DNA from: Draconibacterium sp.
GTDB taxonomy: Bacteria > Bacteroidota > Bacteroidia > Bacteroidales > Prolixibacteraceae
Reading direction: 5' to 3'
NCBI GenBank assembly: GCA_016705335.1
Contig: JADIYN010000015.1
Span: 29,795 to 93,794, forward strand
DNA length: 64,000 nt
This document shows, one piece after another, positions 9,915-20,030 of this stretch. How positions within the stretch are numbered: position 1 is the first letter of the stretch; each line of letters begins with the position of its first letter. Below the pieces are notes generated by a model, which was not told the DNA's origin, did no database searches, and saw only the letters and a list, made by a program, of their open reading frames with translations. A program made the translations under genes and the position numbers.

Positions 9915-10719
9915 TACACATTCGGAACGTAAGTTATTTCATCAATAGGAGGCCTCACATATCCCTTGCTATCGGATCGCGGTGGTAATTCAATAGGGGC
10001 AGGCGTTAAATCCTGGTACGGAATCATGGATAAAAGATGATGGATGCAATTCAACCTTGAAAGTTTTTTATTGTCGGCATCAACAGTGTACCACGGGCAA
10101 ATTTTAGTATCGGTGTAAGCAAACATTTCATCTTTCGCCATTGAAAAATCAACATACAATTTTCGCGACTCCATATCCATTGGGCTTAATTTCCACCTTT
10201 TTGTGGGGTGTTTTATTCTTGATCTAAAACGCTTTTCCTGTTCTTTTTCGCTTACCGAAAACCAGTATTTTATTAAAATCGTTCCCGAGTACATTAACAT
10301 TCTTTCAAATCTTGGGCAAGCCCGCAAAAAATCCCAGTACTCATCATCGGTGCAAAACCCCATTACTTTTCAACCCCTGCCCGATTATACCAGCTCCTGT
10401 CAAACAACACCATTTCGCCGGCAGCGGGTAAATGCGCAACATAACGCTGAAAATACCATTGGGTTTTTTCACGCTCAGTAGGTGTTCCCAAGGCTACAAC
10501 CCTGCAAATGCGGGGGTTCAAAACCTGAATTATTCTTTTTATAGCTCCTCCTTTTCCAGCAGCATCGCGGCCTTCAAATATTACTACAACTTTTAGCTTT
10601 TCGAGTTTTACCCATTCCTGCAATTTTATCAATTCAAGTTGAAGTTTTTTTAGTTCTTTTTTATAAAACTTTTTTGTGATTTTTTGTGGAGATGACGGAT
10701 TTGATTCAAGCTCGTTCAT
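9911..10719 (-). CDS. ppk2: Polyphosphate kinase 2 (PPK2 family), one frameshift
   Basis: PPK2 enzymes move phosphate between inorganic polyphosphate and nucleotides. The N-terminal part has the Walker A motif EGRDAAGKGG and the lid motif FDRSWYNRAGVEK; the C-terminal part continues with MGFCTDDEYWDFLRACPRFE and the RxKxPxKxWKLS segment. The two parts lie in different frames, joined at about 10363. Restoring one G (GTAATGG read from AAGGTAATGGGG) gives an unbroken protein of about 269 residues, the family's usual length. I infer a read error. The gene faces the DUF1338 gene, with overlapping stops. Confidence 0.92.
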
Positions 10720-10844
10720 AACGTAATAGTTTAATATTCAGATGAAGTTCGATTTGAAAAGTGTTTTAAAGTTACAGAAAATTATTCCAGATTGTATAAT
10801 TCAATCAAAAGGAACTTTTTACAGAATAAAACAATTTTACGTCT

Positions 10845-12083
10845 TCAAACCAAAATATATGCTCCAAACAAACTATCCGTGCGTGCTTCTGTCAGTATAA
10901 AAAAGCCTGATTCAATTTTGTTATCTACAATTTTCAAAGGGTGTTGTACTTCCATTTCATTTTTAAAATCGCTAAATGTTTTTCCTGGTATGAAATAAGT
11001 ACTGAAAATCCCTTTTTTATTTTTTGAAATTAATTTTTCGAGCCGAAGCGCAAGTAAACCCATAGTGTAACGGACATTTATCTCAAGACACGGATTGATT
11101 TTGAGTTTGTTTTTATCAAAATAAACCAAGGTGTCAACACCAAAATAACCTTCATAGAATGTTGCCATTTTGCTGTTTTCTATTGCATTAATTAATGGTT
11201 GACGGATTTCTCCAACCATGAAATCTGCAAAATCCAAAATCGCTTTATCGATTGTATCGGGAAAACCATTTAAGTAATTCCCTTCGTACTGACCTTTGCT
11301 GTTTGTGTAAAAATAACTGTTTCCAAGATGTTCAACTTTTCCTTTTTTTATTTCAAAAAGAAGTGCAAGGTCGAGCGCTTTTTTCAATAAAGGTTCAACA
11401 AGGGCATAACCCTGTTCTTTTACAATTCCCAATACTTTTTCCCAAACTTTTGGATGAACCGGCGCTTTTGTGATAGGCTGCAAACCCCTTCCGGAGCTGC
11501 TCCATGGAGCTTTTATCATTACTTTTTCCCATAGTTTTATGGCGTCTTCAAAATCATTTTGAGTGGTGCAGATTTTTGGTTTTTTCTCTGCTGGTAAAAT
11601 GAAGACATTTTTAACTGTTACTTGTAATTGTGTCAAAACTTCCAAAGCGAATTTTCGGGAAGTTATTTCGCGATGTTCAGGCAACCAGTTTAAAACAGGT
11701 GAATGTTGGAATTCAGAAGAACATGACTTTTTTAACGGTGCGAGGAATTTATGTGATGCCGGACTCCAGCCCCATGGGAGCAATTTATTTTTTGGCGAGT
11801 TAATAAATTGCTGGTTTTGAAGTGATTCATTTTTTAAAACAAAATTTGGGATATCGATTTTGAGTTGTTTTAATGAAGCAATAAACTCAGGAGACGGGAG
11901 TGTGTCAACCAAAACAAAATCATTTTTACTACCGAAAAACATTGAGAGCGATGACAAATCGGACTCCATTTTTTGAAGAATCCTGTTTGGTTGCCAGTTT
12001 GCATTTTGGTTGGCCACAGCATATTCGCAGGTGGGGTTAAAAAGGTAAATATTAGGATTTTGATCAATCATTTTTTCCACCAT
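10845..12083 (-). CDS. Conserved protein with ATP-grasp-like features, function unknown
   Basis: Intact 412-residue protein (alternative start at 12071). There is no signal peptide and no clear membrane helix. A central KAPWSSSGRGLQ segment (about residues 190-202) resembles the ATP-binding loop of ATP-grasp enzymes, and a later ...INPCLEINVRYTMGLLALRLE stretch (about 332-353) resembles the metal-binding end of that fold, with Glu and Asn in the expected order. The N-terminus has NPTCEYAVAN, recognisable in unnamed Bacteroidota homologues. I do not know the substrate. It is divergent from susC across a 387-base AT-rich gap. Confidence 0.65.
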   Translation of the reverse strand: MVEKMIDQNPNIYLFNPTCEYAVANQNANWQPNRILQKMESDLSSLSMFFGSKNDFVLVDTLPSPEFIASLKQLKIDIPNFVLKNESLQNQQFINSPKNKLLPWGWSPASHKFLAPLKKSCSSEFQHSPVLNWLPEHREITSRKFALEVLTQLQVTVKNVFILPAEKKPKICTTQNDFEDAIKLWEKVMIKAPWSSSGRGLQPITKAPVHPKVWEKVLGIVKEQGYALVEPLLKKALDLALLFEIKKGKVEHLGNSYFYTNSKGQYEGNYLNGFPDTIDKAILDFADFMVGEIRQPLINAIENSKMATFYEGYFGVDTLVYFDKNKLKINPCLEINVRYTMGLLALRLEKLISKNKKGIFSTYFIPGKTFSDFKNEMEVQHPLKIVDNKIESGFFILTEARTDSLFGAYILV

Positions 12084-12470
12084 GTAAAGATTTTATCACG
12101 TTCAAGTAAAGCATTATAAACAATTTTATTGATTAACAGAGTTAATTTTTTTGTTTATACATAGAAAATCAATTTTTATGTTAAGCATTTTGTATTAAAT
12201 GAATATTAGTTACTAGTAATATATTGAATTGCCCCTGTTGTGAATAGGGTGATTCGGGAAAAATTATAACTATTATTCAGGAGAACCCTTATTTGTTTAA
12301 CCAAAATTAACGTAATCAGTAAAATATAGCTTATTTTTTAAGATTTATTGTATTTTGAAATTAATAATTACATTCGCACTATAAGAATCGATTAACCTTG
12401 GTTATAAACCAATGTCAGTCGAAATATAGTTTTAAATTTTTTTTTAATTCTAACTATCAAAAATTTTTCT
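12084..12470. other. Divergent AT-rich intergenic region
   Basis: No gene is seen. It should hold the promoters of the ATP-grasp-like gene (minus) and of susC (plus). A ten-base palindrome TTACTAGTAA lies at about 12209-12218 within a larger imperfect dyad and is a candidate operator. I found no exact TANNTTTG box on either strand here. Confidence 0.5.
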
Positions 12471-14560
12471 ATGAAAAAACTTGCGCTGTTTTTAATTTGC
12501 ATTTCTATTGCAGGATTGTAAATGTTGAGTGCTCAGACCAAGAGCATTTCAGGTACGTAACCAATAGTGAGGACGGTGATTCTATGCCGGGTGTCTCAGT
12601 AATGGTTAAAGGAACTACTCTGGGAGCTGTAACAACTTTGAATGGTTATTTTGCTTAATGTTCTGATTCCACACTTTTTTGCTTTATTGGAATGAGTAGA
12701 AGTTGAAATTGGAACACCGTTTAAGTTTCATGGTCTGATGTAATTTCTGTAGTGAGTGTTGTGTGGCCAAAAGGAGGGGGTCTGGTTCAATTTCGCAAGT
12801 CAAGGGATGACCTTGCAATTAGCCACTCCAAGTTTTGAATCTCAGTTGCCGGGCGTTCGCTGGTGTTCGGTTCTGCGTGGCGTTTTGGGCGGCCGGTCAG
12901 GTTCGTGGAATCGGTTCCTCCTTCAGGTACTTACCCTTATGTTGTTGATGGTATGCCTGTATTTACAGGTGGTAGGTGGTATGCATCTCCAATGCAATGG
13001 CCGTATCAATCCGTTTGGTCGGTGGAAATACTGAAAGCGGTACAGGCAATTTTGGTTCAAGGCAGCCAACGGTGTTATTTTTAATCACAACAAAAAGGTA
13101 CAAAGCATTTATGTTTCTATAATGGATATTGGGTGTTGCCTCTCCTGAAATCTTTTTGATCTTTTGGATTCAGCGTTTGTATGATTTCGATGAAAAAGGC
13201 AAACCGTGCCATCAGCATTGCGTGGCGACGTAAATACAGTTGGCAGGATGCGGTTTCGTCATGCTCCGGGGGCTTCAGGGCACGCCTTTTTCATTAGGAT
13301 ATTCAGTTGGAAGGTGTTTCGTCCACGAAATGAATCGTTATCATTGCGGGCAAACATTGATCATAAAATTAAAAAATGGCTTACAATTGGATTGAATTCT
13401 TCGATTACAAGAACTGAAACTTTTGGTATGAATACAGGTACGAACTCACTTTCCGGGAATATTTTCTCAGCAATTCGTATGTTACCAAATACCTCAGTTT
13501 TTGATGTAAACGACCCAACCGGTTATAACATTGAAACAACAAATCAGCTCAAAAACATGGGTGTTCTTGCCGGTTTTATGCAAGTGCAAATATTACCCCT
13601 TAATTTCAGACTCAATGGGGTTGATACAAAAGGGCTGAAGGTTTCAGACTGGAATCCTTTCCTGGTGATGGACAAAGTGTAAACGCCTTAAATACTTTCT
13701 AACCTGCCCTGGAACTGGCAAAACGTTTTAACTTATCAAAACAATTTGCAGATGTCACAATGTTAATGTAAATCTTGTAAATGAATTTCAACACAACTTT
13801 TCTTTTGTGCGGCAATTGTCAAGTGCTTTTTGCCCCCTTCTGGTTCTTCGGCCTGTCGGAGGTTCTGATGGTTTCATTCTTGCGGGTTATTTGTTGGTAT
13901 TTTATCAGGCTCGTTCGGTATGATGGTATTTCATCACTTCCTGCCGATAACCGATATGGTTTATTCCCCGGAGCTTCTGCCGGATGGACGATTTCCAATG
14001 AGTCATTTATGGAGGATGTTTCATTCATCTCCGATTTAAAAGTACGTGGATCTTATGCTGAAGTGGGTAACACCGATATTGGAAACTACCCTTACCTTGG
14101 ATTGTATTCTAACGCACAGTATGCCAATTATAATGGTATCGCCTACTCCAGTGGAAACGCCATTGTGGGAAACCAGTAAAAAAACTGTATTGGAGTTGAT
14201 GCAGCATTCATGAAAATAAATTAAAAGATAACATTTGATTATTTTATCAATAATCAGGATAACTATTGGATCAACTCCTCCTTCCTGTATTCCGAAACAG
14301 AATTTCAAAGAATATAGGAAAACTGAAGAACTGGGGTTATGAGTTCTCATTCGATGCAATTTTATATGATAAGAATGATTTGCGTTTATCATTGGATGGA
14401 AACCTTTCATTGGTTAAAAATGAACGGGTTGATCCAGGATATACCCTATTCGGGGGCGCTTTGGTTGTTATCGGGCGTACGGCAATGGTACTTTATAAAA
14501 AGTGGTCCTTGGTCGGGATATTTCAAATTTTGATCCTGAACGCTTCTCTCTGTTTCGCTT
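12471..14560 (+). pseudogene. SusC/RagA-type TonB-linked outer-membrane transporter, heavily broken
   Basis: TonB-dependent porin half of a SusCD glycan or peptide importer. The signal peptide (MKKLALFLICISIAGL) is followed by an in-frame TAA where CAA would be expected, then the carboxypeptidase-like domain (GVSVMVKGTTLGAVTTLNGYF), a broken plug region with VVDGMPV and later barrel pieces such as RYDGISSLPADNRYGLFPGA. At least eight frame changes plus substitutions occur. The barrel end is missing: sequence runs into a G-rich patch at 14560. The surviving length (about 2,090 bases) is short of the usual 3,000. Either a decaying gene or a bad consensus of several paralogues; I cannot tell which. 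Confidence 0.8.
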
Positions 14561-14705
14561 CTTGGTTCCGGTGTCCCGGCTGCCGGCCATCCTGGCCGGG
14601 GGGCTGCGCGGGGCAGGGCGGCACAGGGGGAAGTAAAATGGGGGGGGGTGGCGCGGGTGGGGGGGGGGGTTTCTGGAGCGGCGGGGGGGGGGGGTCCCGG
14701 TCCTT
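14560..14705. other. G-rich low-complexity patch at the susC/susD junction
   Basis: The stretch is dominated by runs of G (up to 14) and GC-rich words, in strong contrast with the AT-rich surroundings. It replaces the end of susC and the N-terminal half of susD. It has no protein homology in any frame beyond glycine/proline strings. I read it as an assembly artefact. Confidence 0.6.
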
Positions 14706-15661
14706 ATTTTGAAAACCATTACTGCTATTGGGAGGTTTTGCGGCAAAAGCTGTTGAGTTTACGCAAAAATCATTCTGATTTGGATTATGAAGCTAACTTC
14801 CTAAATTCTGACCGCGAAACGAAAAATTACCAGGGCAACAAAGGGAGCTGCAATTGCTGCAAAAACAAGGGTTTATCAGCATATGTGGGATATGGATAAA
14901 GTAATTGTTGAAGGAACTAAATTCATCAGTGGTTCGGCAGGAACCTACGCTTTAACAAAGCCCTCGGGTCCGTTTACTAATCCTTACGGAAATACTGAAT
15001 CAATATTTGGAATGGAAAATTCTGCAACTTCAAATCCTGGTGTAAATGCTGCATTGGCATCCACACAAGCGGTTGGTTGCCGAGTCCATAATCTGGCGCA
15101 ATGAAAGTGGCTTGTTGACGACAAAGGCGCGAAGAAGGGCAATGCCCAACTCCGGCTTCAGGCGTTGTATTCACCAATAAATACAAAGAGTAACAAACTA
15201 TTCTGATCCTTCGCCATGATGCGTTTGCCGAAGTAGTACTGAATATGGCTGAGCTTATGCCCGTAAAAAGATGTTACCAACGGATTAAAATATTTGAACA
15301 TGGTACGCGACCGTGCATTGGCAACACCGAAACTCAGTCATACAAAGCGTCTGTTTTGTTGATAATGTAGCATTGCTTGGAGCAATACTTGTTGAAAGGC
15401 GTATTAATTTGCATGGAAGGCAGACGTTGGCCCGATATTCACAGGTTGCAGCAATGTCCGCATTTCCCAATTAACGGTATTCCTGCAAAGTTGGCTAATG
15501 GTATGCCAAAAGGTACCGACTTTGCGTTAGGTACTCCTTATTCCGGAGCCTTTGGAACTGTTGCAATTCCTTATTCCGATTTCCGTTTCCTTTGGCCAAT
15601 TCCACAGGATGAAATCAATGCAAACCCGACTCTGGCAGAACAACAAAATCCAGGTTGGTAG
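14706..15661 (+). pseudogene. SusD/RagB-type outer-membrane lipoprotein, N-terminal half missing and frameshifted
   Basis: SusD proteins are the surface substrate-binding lids of SusC transporters. Visible SusD signatures are the TPR-type RATKGAAIAAKTRVYQHM (about 14830-14885), IIWRNESG (about 15090), the MRLPEVVLNMAEAY-like stretch (about 15220-15255), ERRINLHGEGRRWPDIHRL and the closing DFRFLWPIPQDEINANP...QNPGW. At least five frame changes separate these blocks. The signal peptide, lipobox and the first 200 or so residues are absent, replaced by the G-rich patch. The last 270 bases are clean and end in TAG, followed by a good terminator. Confidence 0.82.
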
Positions 15662-15680
15662 AAAACTATAATTTAAATTG

Positions 15681-15718
15681 GAGGCTGTCCGAATGGGCAG
15701 CCTCTTTTTTTTGTTTTC
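15681..15718 (+). terminator. Rho-independent terminator after susD
   Basis: Ten-base stem GAGGCTGTCC / GGGCAGCCTC (one G-T pair) with loop GAAT, followed by a run of eight T. Confidence 0.85.
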
Positions 15719-15868
15719 TATTTTAAAGTACTGATTTTAAAACCTCAGTTTAAAATTATATTTGAAAATTGGCTTTGAAAATCAGTTCTTGTATATTTTA
15801 TTTTTTCAGCATTTACAGGCAAACTTTCAAAAAAAGTGATAGTATGATGGTAATATTTCTTTACTGAA

Positions 15869-17123
15869 TTATTTATTCTCTGCTACTTCAACTGGCATTG
15901 CAGGCAATTCCAAAAGTACCAAATCACCTTCTTTTAGGCCTTCTTCAACCAAAACAGTTAGTTCGTTTTCGAAACCGGTTTTTATTTCCTGTTTTTTTAT
16001 ACTCTCCGGTGTTTTCAAATAAACATATTTCACCCCGTTTTCTTTAAAAACTGAAATCAACGGAACTGAAATAACATTTTCAGCATTTGCAAGAATAATG
16101 TCATTATTACTCGTCATTGCCGGTTTTAGGCCATCATCGGTGTGGTCGAGATGGATAATTACTTTAAAGGCTTTCATATCAAAATCCTTGTGGCTTTCAC
16201 CTACCCGGGCTATTGATTTTATACTACCCATAATTATTGTACCTTCCAATGCATCAAAAGAAACCCGCACGCTGTCGCCAACTTTAATTTTGGCAATGTC
16301 AATTTCTTTCACATATATTTCCGAAATCACTTTTGACATATCAGGAAGCGTTGCAATTGGCGGTGCGAATTCATAAGTGGAAACATCATCGTCTTTGCTG
16401 TATTTCTTACCATCCCAGCTTTTACCAAAATTACAATACCATCTTCAGGTGCTGTAATCCGTGCAGCTTTCATAGCTTCTTTAAATTTTTCAATCATTTC
16501 GGTACTTCTGTCAACATCGTCGGCAGAACGGCGCACCCTCATTTTTAGCCTGTTTTGTTCGAGTTTGTAATCCCTGCGTTTTTTCTCTATAAGATTCTCC
16601 GCCTTTTGGTAAGTCATTTGAGCTTTGCGCTGGTACGCTTCCGATTCGTACACCGATTGTTCAAGGTCAATTTTGTTGTATTCCAGATCGAGTAGTGCAT
16701 TTTTAATATCCTCGCGCATATTTGTTAAAGTAACTGCACTGTCGATTTTTGCGTTATTCAGATCGGCCATTTGTTTTTCCATATTTTGTTCTTCTTCACG
16801 CATCCCCGACATTACCTGGCTCGCATCAAGCTGAACTATAAATTCGCCCTTTTTTACATTTTTACCATCCTGTGCCAAATCTAAAATCTTCATCTGCCAA
16901 AGCCGCAGATCTCTGTCGCCAAGTATTTTTGGAGCACGAATCACAGTAGCTACCAATCCGTCTATTTCACCTTACAAGAAAGCACAGCTTCAAACTTTCC
17001 CTTTTTTACTTCGTAATATTTTTGATTTTTTGTTGTTGAAGTAGTAAAATATAAACTTGCTGAGATAACAAGTACAATTAATACAGCCCCACCGTAAAAA
17101 ATATATTTCCTGTTTTTTGCCAT
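15869..17123 (-). CDS. HlyD/MacA-type periplasmic adaptor (second adaptor of the locus), frameshifted
   Basis: Membrane fusion protein that links an inner-membrane exporter to TolC. Starting at 17123, it has an N-terminal membrane anchor (KYIFYGGAVLIVLVISASLYF), a lipoyl half-motif (KNVKKGEFIVQLD), a coiled-coil hairpin (about residues 90-190), then barrel domains (PDMSKVISEIYVKEIDIAKI, VGDSVRVSFDA). Two breaks occur: near 16970 and near 16430. The second is explained by loss of one A from an A5 run; restored, it reads VKSWDGKKYSKDDDVSTYEF. Total is about 418 residues. It is the last gene of the minus-strand efflux operon, three bases after the TolC gene. Confidence 0.88.
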
Positions 17124-17126
17124 TTG

Positions 17127-18608
17127 TTATTTCTCTAAAATTCTGTCATAATTAACTTGTAACGGGGTATTTTTTTCAAAATCGAAAAGCGTCAAACTGC
17201 GTAACCTAAAATAGGAAGACCAGTAGTCGCGTAAACGATTGAGGTACGAAATCCGCGCATTTTCCTGATCTGTGCTGGCAATATTCAGTTTTATTACGTC
17301 TATTTTTCCTATCAGGAAACGCTGGAAAGTAACGCTGTAACCCAATTGGGCTACAGTATCGGCTTTTGCCGAATTTTTTACCTGGCTTGCCTGCAAATTA
17401 AACTCCATAACGCTTTGAAAAATATCCATTTCAAAATCTAAACGTTCCTGTTTTATTGTTGCCAGTGTTACTTCCCGGTTCGATTCGGCCATTGAAACCC
17501 GTCCTTTTGAACGTCCCCAATCAACAATTGGTACATTCAATCCCACGCTAAACTGTTGGCTTTTATCGGGTTGATCATAAACACCATTAAACTCCTCAGA
17601 TGTTTTGCTTCGTCCATACATGGCAAAAAGCGAAGTGTTTAAACCTGTTTCCGATTTGATACGTTTTACATTTTGGTCTTGTTGCAGTTTTAGTTGTTCG
17701 TGGTTAATCATTTCCGGGTTGTTCAGGATTGCCTGTGATAGCGCAACATCAGGGTTGATTTGCAGTTCGGGAATTTCACTTGGCACAATACATTCTATTT
17801 CCACATTTTTTTCGAATCCCAAAAATGAATTTAAACTTGCCTGCGTTCTTTTTTCTTCCAATTGCGCCATACTCAGCGCCTGTTCAGCATTCAGCAAACT
17901 TAACTCAAGTTTAAGTAATTCATCCTGAGTAACAGTCCCAACCTGAAAACGGCCCATTCCTATTTTATATAGTGTGTCGGCGTTTGCATAATTGGTTTTA
18001 GCAATCCCTTTTTGAATTTGAGCGGTTATCAGTTCAAAAAACTGTAATGTTGATTTAATCCGTAAATCTTCAACATCCTGGATGAACTCCTTCTTTGCTT
18101 TTTCGAATTTAAGTGGTTCGATTTTCGATTTCCATTTCAGTTCGTTGTACCCGTTCAGTTCCTGCGTATAACCAATGCTGAAAGGTGTTGCCGAAAAAGA
18201 AGTGTTTTGATCGCCGGCCAGGTTTTTAACCATTTCCAGATCCGACCGCACAAATAATTGTCCACCTGTTAACCCAATATTTTGAAAAGCATTAATGCCA
18301 ATATCGGAGTTCAAATATTCCCTCAAGCGGAATTCATCTTCGTTAGTTTCGAAATTGTACTCTTTTTTAAGAAACCGGTTATAATCGAGCGGGTTTGTGC
18401 TCAAGGATATTCCGGGCCGCCGTTCAGCCTGGTAAAACCTGTATTCCCAGTAACTTGCCAGATACATGTTTTTATTTCTGAAAGCATCAATTGATTGTTT
18501 CGAAGCGATTTCGATAACATCAGGCAAACTCAATTGTATTTTTTCCTGTGCTTTTGACTGAAAATAAAAGCCGGTAACAATAAAAAAGCTGATAATAATA
18601 TTTTTCAT
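17127..18608 (-). CDS. TolC-family outer-membrane efflux protein
   Basis: Intact 493-residue outer-membrane channel subunit. It has a signal peptide (residues 1-20, ending SKAQ), and two long helical repeats typical of TolC/OEP (about 25-230 and 280-470), with the conserved VPIVDWGRSKGRV segment in the second repeat. Partner of the adaptors and permease on either side; spacing to the upstream permease is 21 bases. Confidence 0.93.
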   Translation of the reverse strand: MKNIIISFFIVTGFYFQSKAQEKIQLSLPDVIEIASKQSIDAFRNKNMYLASYWEYRFYQAERRPGISLSTNPLDYNRFLKKEYNFETNEDEFRLREYLNSDIGINAFQNIGLTGGQLFVRSDLEMVKNLAGDQNTSFSATPFSIGYTQELNGYNELKWKSKIEPLKFEKAKKEFIQDVEDLRIKSTLQFFELITAQIQKGIAKTNYANADTLYKIGMGRFQVGTVTQDELLKLELSLLNAEQALSMAQLEEKRTQASLNSFLGFEKNVEIECIVPSEIPELQINPDVALSQAILNNPEMINHEQLKLQQDQNVKRIKSETGLNTSLFAMYGRSKTSEEFNGVYDQPDKSQQFSVGLNVPIVDWGRSKGRVSMAESNREVTLATIKQERLDFEMDIFQSVMEFNLQASQVKNSAKADTVAQLGYSVTFQRFLIGKIDVIKLNIASTDQENARISYLNRLRDYWSSYFRLRSLTLFDFEKNTPLQVNYDRILEK

Positions 18609-18629
18609 CTGTAATTAGTTGTTTTTGGT

Positions 18630-20012
18630 TTATGAACGCAAAGAAACTACGGGGTCGTTTTCTGAAGCCTTTTTGGCAGGAAGATAACCGAAAGTGATAC
18701 CAACAATTACCGAAACCCCAAAAGCAATAAAAATGCTGAATATTGAAACGATTGTTTTTATGTCGAAAACGGCTGTAATAACTTTCGAAAGTACAATACC
18801 GAGGATGATACCGATAATACCGCCTGTTAAACTGATCAGTGTTGATTCGGCAAGAAACTGAGCAATAATATCTTTTTGTTTCGCGCCAACTGCCTGCCGA
18901 ACGCCAATTTCGCGGATGCGTTCCATTACCGATGCAAGCATTATATTCATGATCCCGATTCCACCAACGATAAGTGAAATTCCTGCAATTGCACCTAATA
19001 CTACGTTAAAAATGTTTTTTGTTTTTTGCTGTTGTTTTAACAGAAGTTCAGGAATTGTAACTTCAAAATCGTATAATTCTGAATGGCGGAGAAGTAACAT
19101 TCGTTTAATCAGATTGGCCGAATTACCTAGTTGTTCGGTTTCTTTTACCTGTACAATTATTTTATCCAACTGGTTGAGGTTGGGGTCAGTATCGCCTTTG
19201 TCTTCTTCTTGTTCAGCACCGCCAATAATTACAACCATACCATCGGCACCTCCGCGTTGGTTTGCTTTTGCAATTTCATCAGCTCTCAGTAGCGAACGGT
19301 TTTTAAATCGAAGTAACATGGTTTCAACCGGAATAAATAATTTATTGTCAGAACTGCTGATTCCCAGTTCATCTGATGCAGAAGCGGTAAAATCACGCTG
19401 TTCAATAACGCCAATAATTTTTAGCCATATCTGACCACATTTTATGTATTTTCCAATCGGATCGTCCTGTCGGAAAAACTGGGTTTTTATGTTGTTTCCG
19501 ATAATGCAGACGGGCAGGCCTTTTTCTGTTTGCACGTCGTTAAAACGGTTGCCACTTGCCAACTGCATATTGAACAGATCGAAATAACTGTTTTCAATTC
19601 CTTCCAAAACAACCGGTTTACTGATTCCGTCGAGCAAAGCCGAGTAGTTGAATGAAATCACGGGGGTTATTTTTTCGATTGTAGGTAAAACCTGTTTTAT
19701 GGCTTGAACATCAAGCAGAGTAAGTCCTTTCGAGAATTTCTTGCCTCCGGGTTTCCCATTATTTTCGGTGTTGTTGGCTGATGCATTTTCGTTAACGGTA
19801 AAAGTGCTTGGCGTAACCACAATGTTGTTTACACCAACCAATTTAATCTGTTCGAGGATTTCCTGTTCGGCGCCGTTTCCAATTGCAAGCATACTGATTA
19901 CGGCAGCAACGCCAAAAATAATACCCAGCGCGGTCAAAATCGACTTAACACGGTTGGCAATTATCGCTTCAACAGCAATTTGAATGTCGTGTAAATATCT
20001 TTTAATGAACAT
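18630..20012 (-). CDS. MacB-type ABC transporter permease (FtsX-like), no ATPase domain
   Basis: Inner-membrane permease of 460 residues. One N-terminal helix (about 19-42), a large periplasmic MacB core domain (about 45-330), then three helices forming the FtsX domain (about 333-445), with the usual VMERIREIGVRQAVGAKQKDI loop and QFLAESTLISLTGG. There is no nucleotide-binding domain fused to it and none encoded in the operon, unlike E. coli MacB or the usual Bacteroidota adaptor-ATPase-permease set. An ATPase must come from elsewhere, or the protein works without one. Intact. Confidence 0.93.
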   Translation of the reverse strand: MFIKRYLHDIQIAVEAIIANRVKSILTALGIIFGVAAVISMLAIGNGAEQEILEQIKLVGVNNIVVTPSTFTVNENASANNTENNGKPGGKKFSKGLTLLDVQAIKQVLPTIEKITPVISFNYSALLDGISKPVVLEGIENSYFDLFNMQLASGNRFNDVQTEKGLPVCIIGNNIKTQFFRQDDPIGKYIKCGQIWLKIIGVIEQRDFTASASDELGISSSDNKLFIPVETMLLRFKNRSLLRADEIAKANQRGGADGMVVIIGGAEQEEDKGDTDPNLNQLDKIIVQVKETEQLGNSANLIKRMLLLRHSELYDFEVTIPELLLKQQQKTKNIFNVVLGAIAGISLIVGGIGIMNIMLASVMERIREIGVRQAVGAKQKDIIAQFLAESTLISLTGGIIGIILGIVLSKVITAVFDIKTIVSIFSIFIAFGVSVIVGITFGYLPAKKASENDPVVSLRS

Positions 20013-20030
20013 TATATTGAGGATTAAAGA

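Noticed and set aside
14560..14740. Glycine-rich or proline-rich small proteins in the G-rich patch
   Set aside because: They arise from G runs, have no start context and sit inside a probable artefact.
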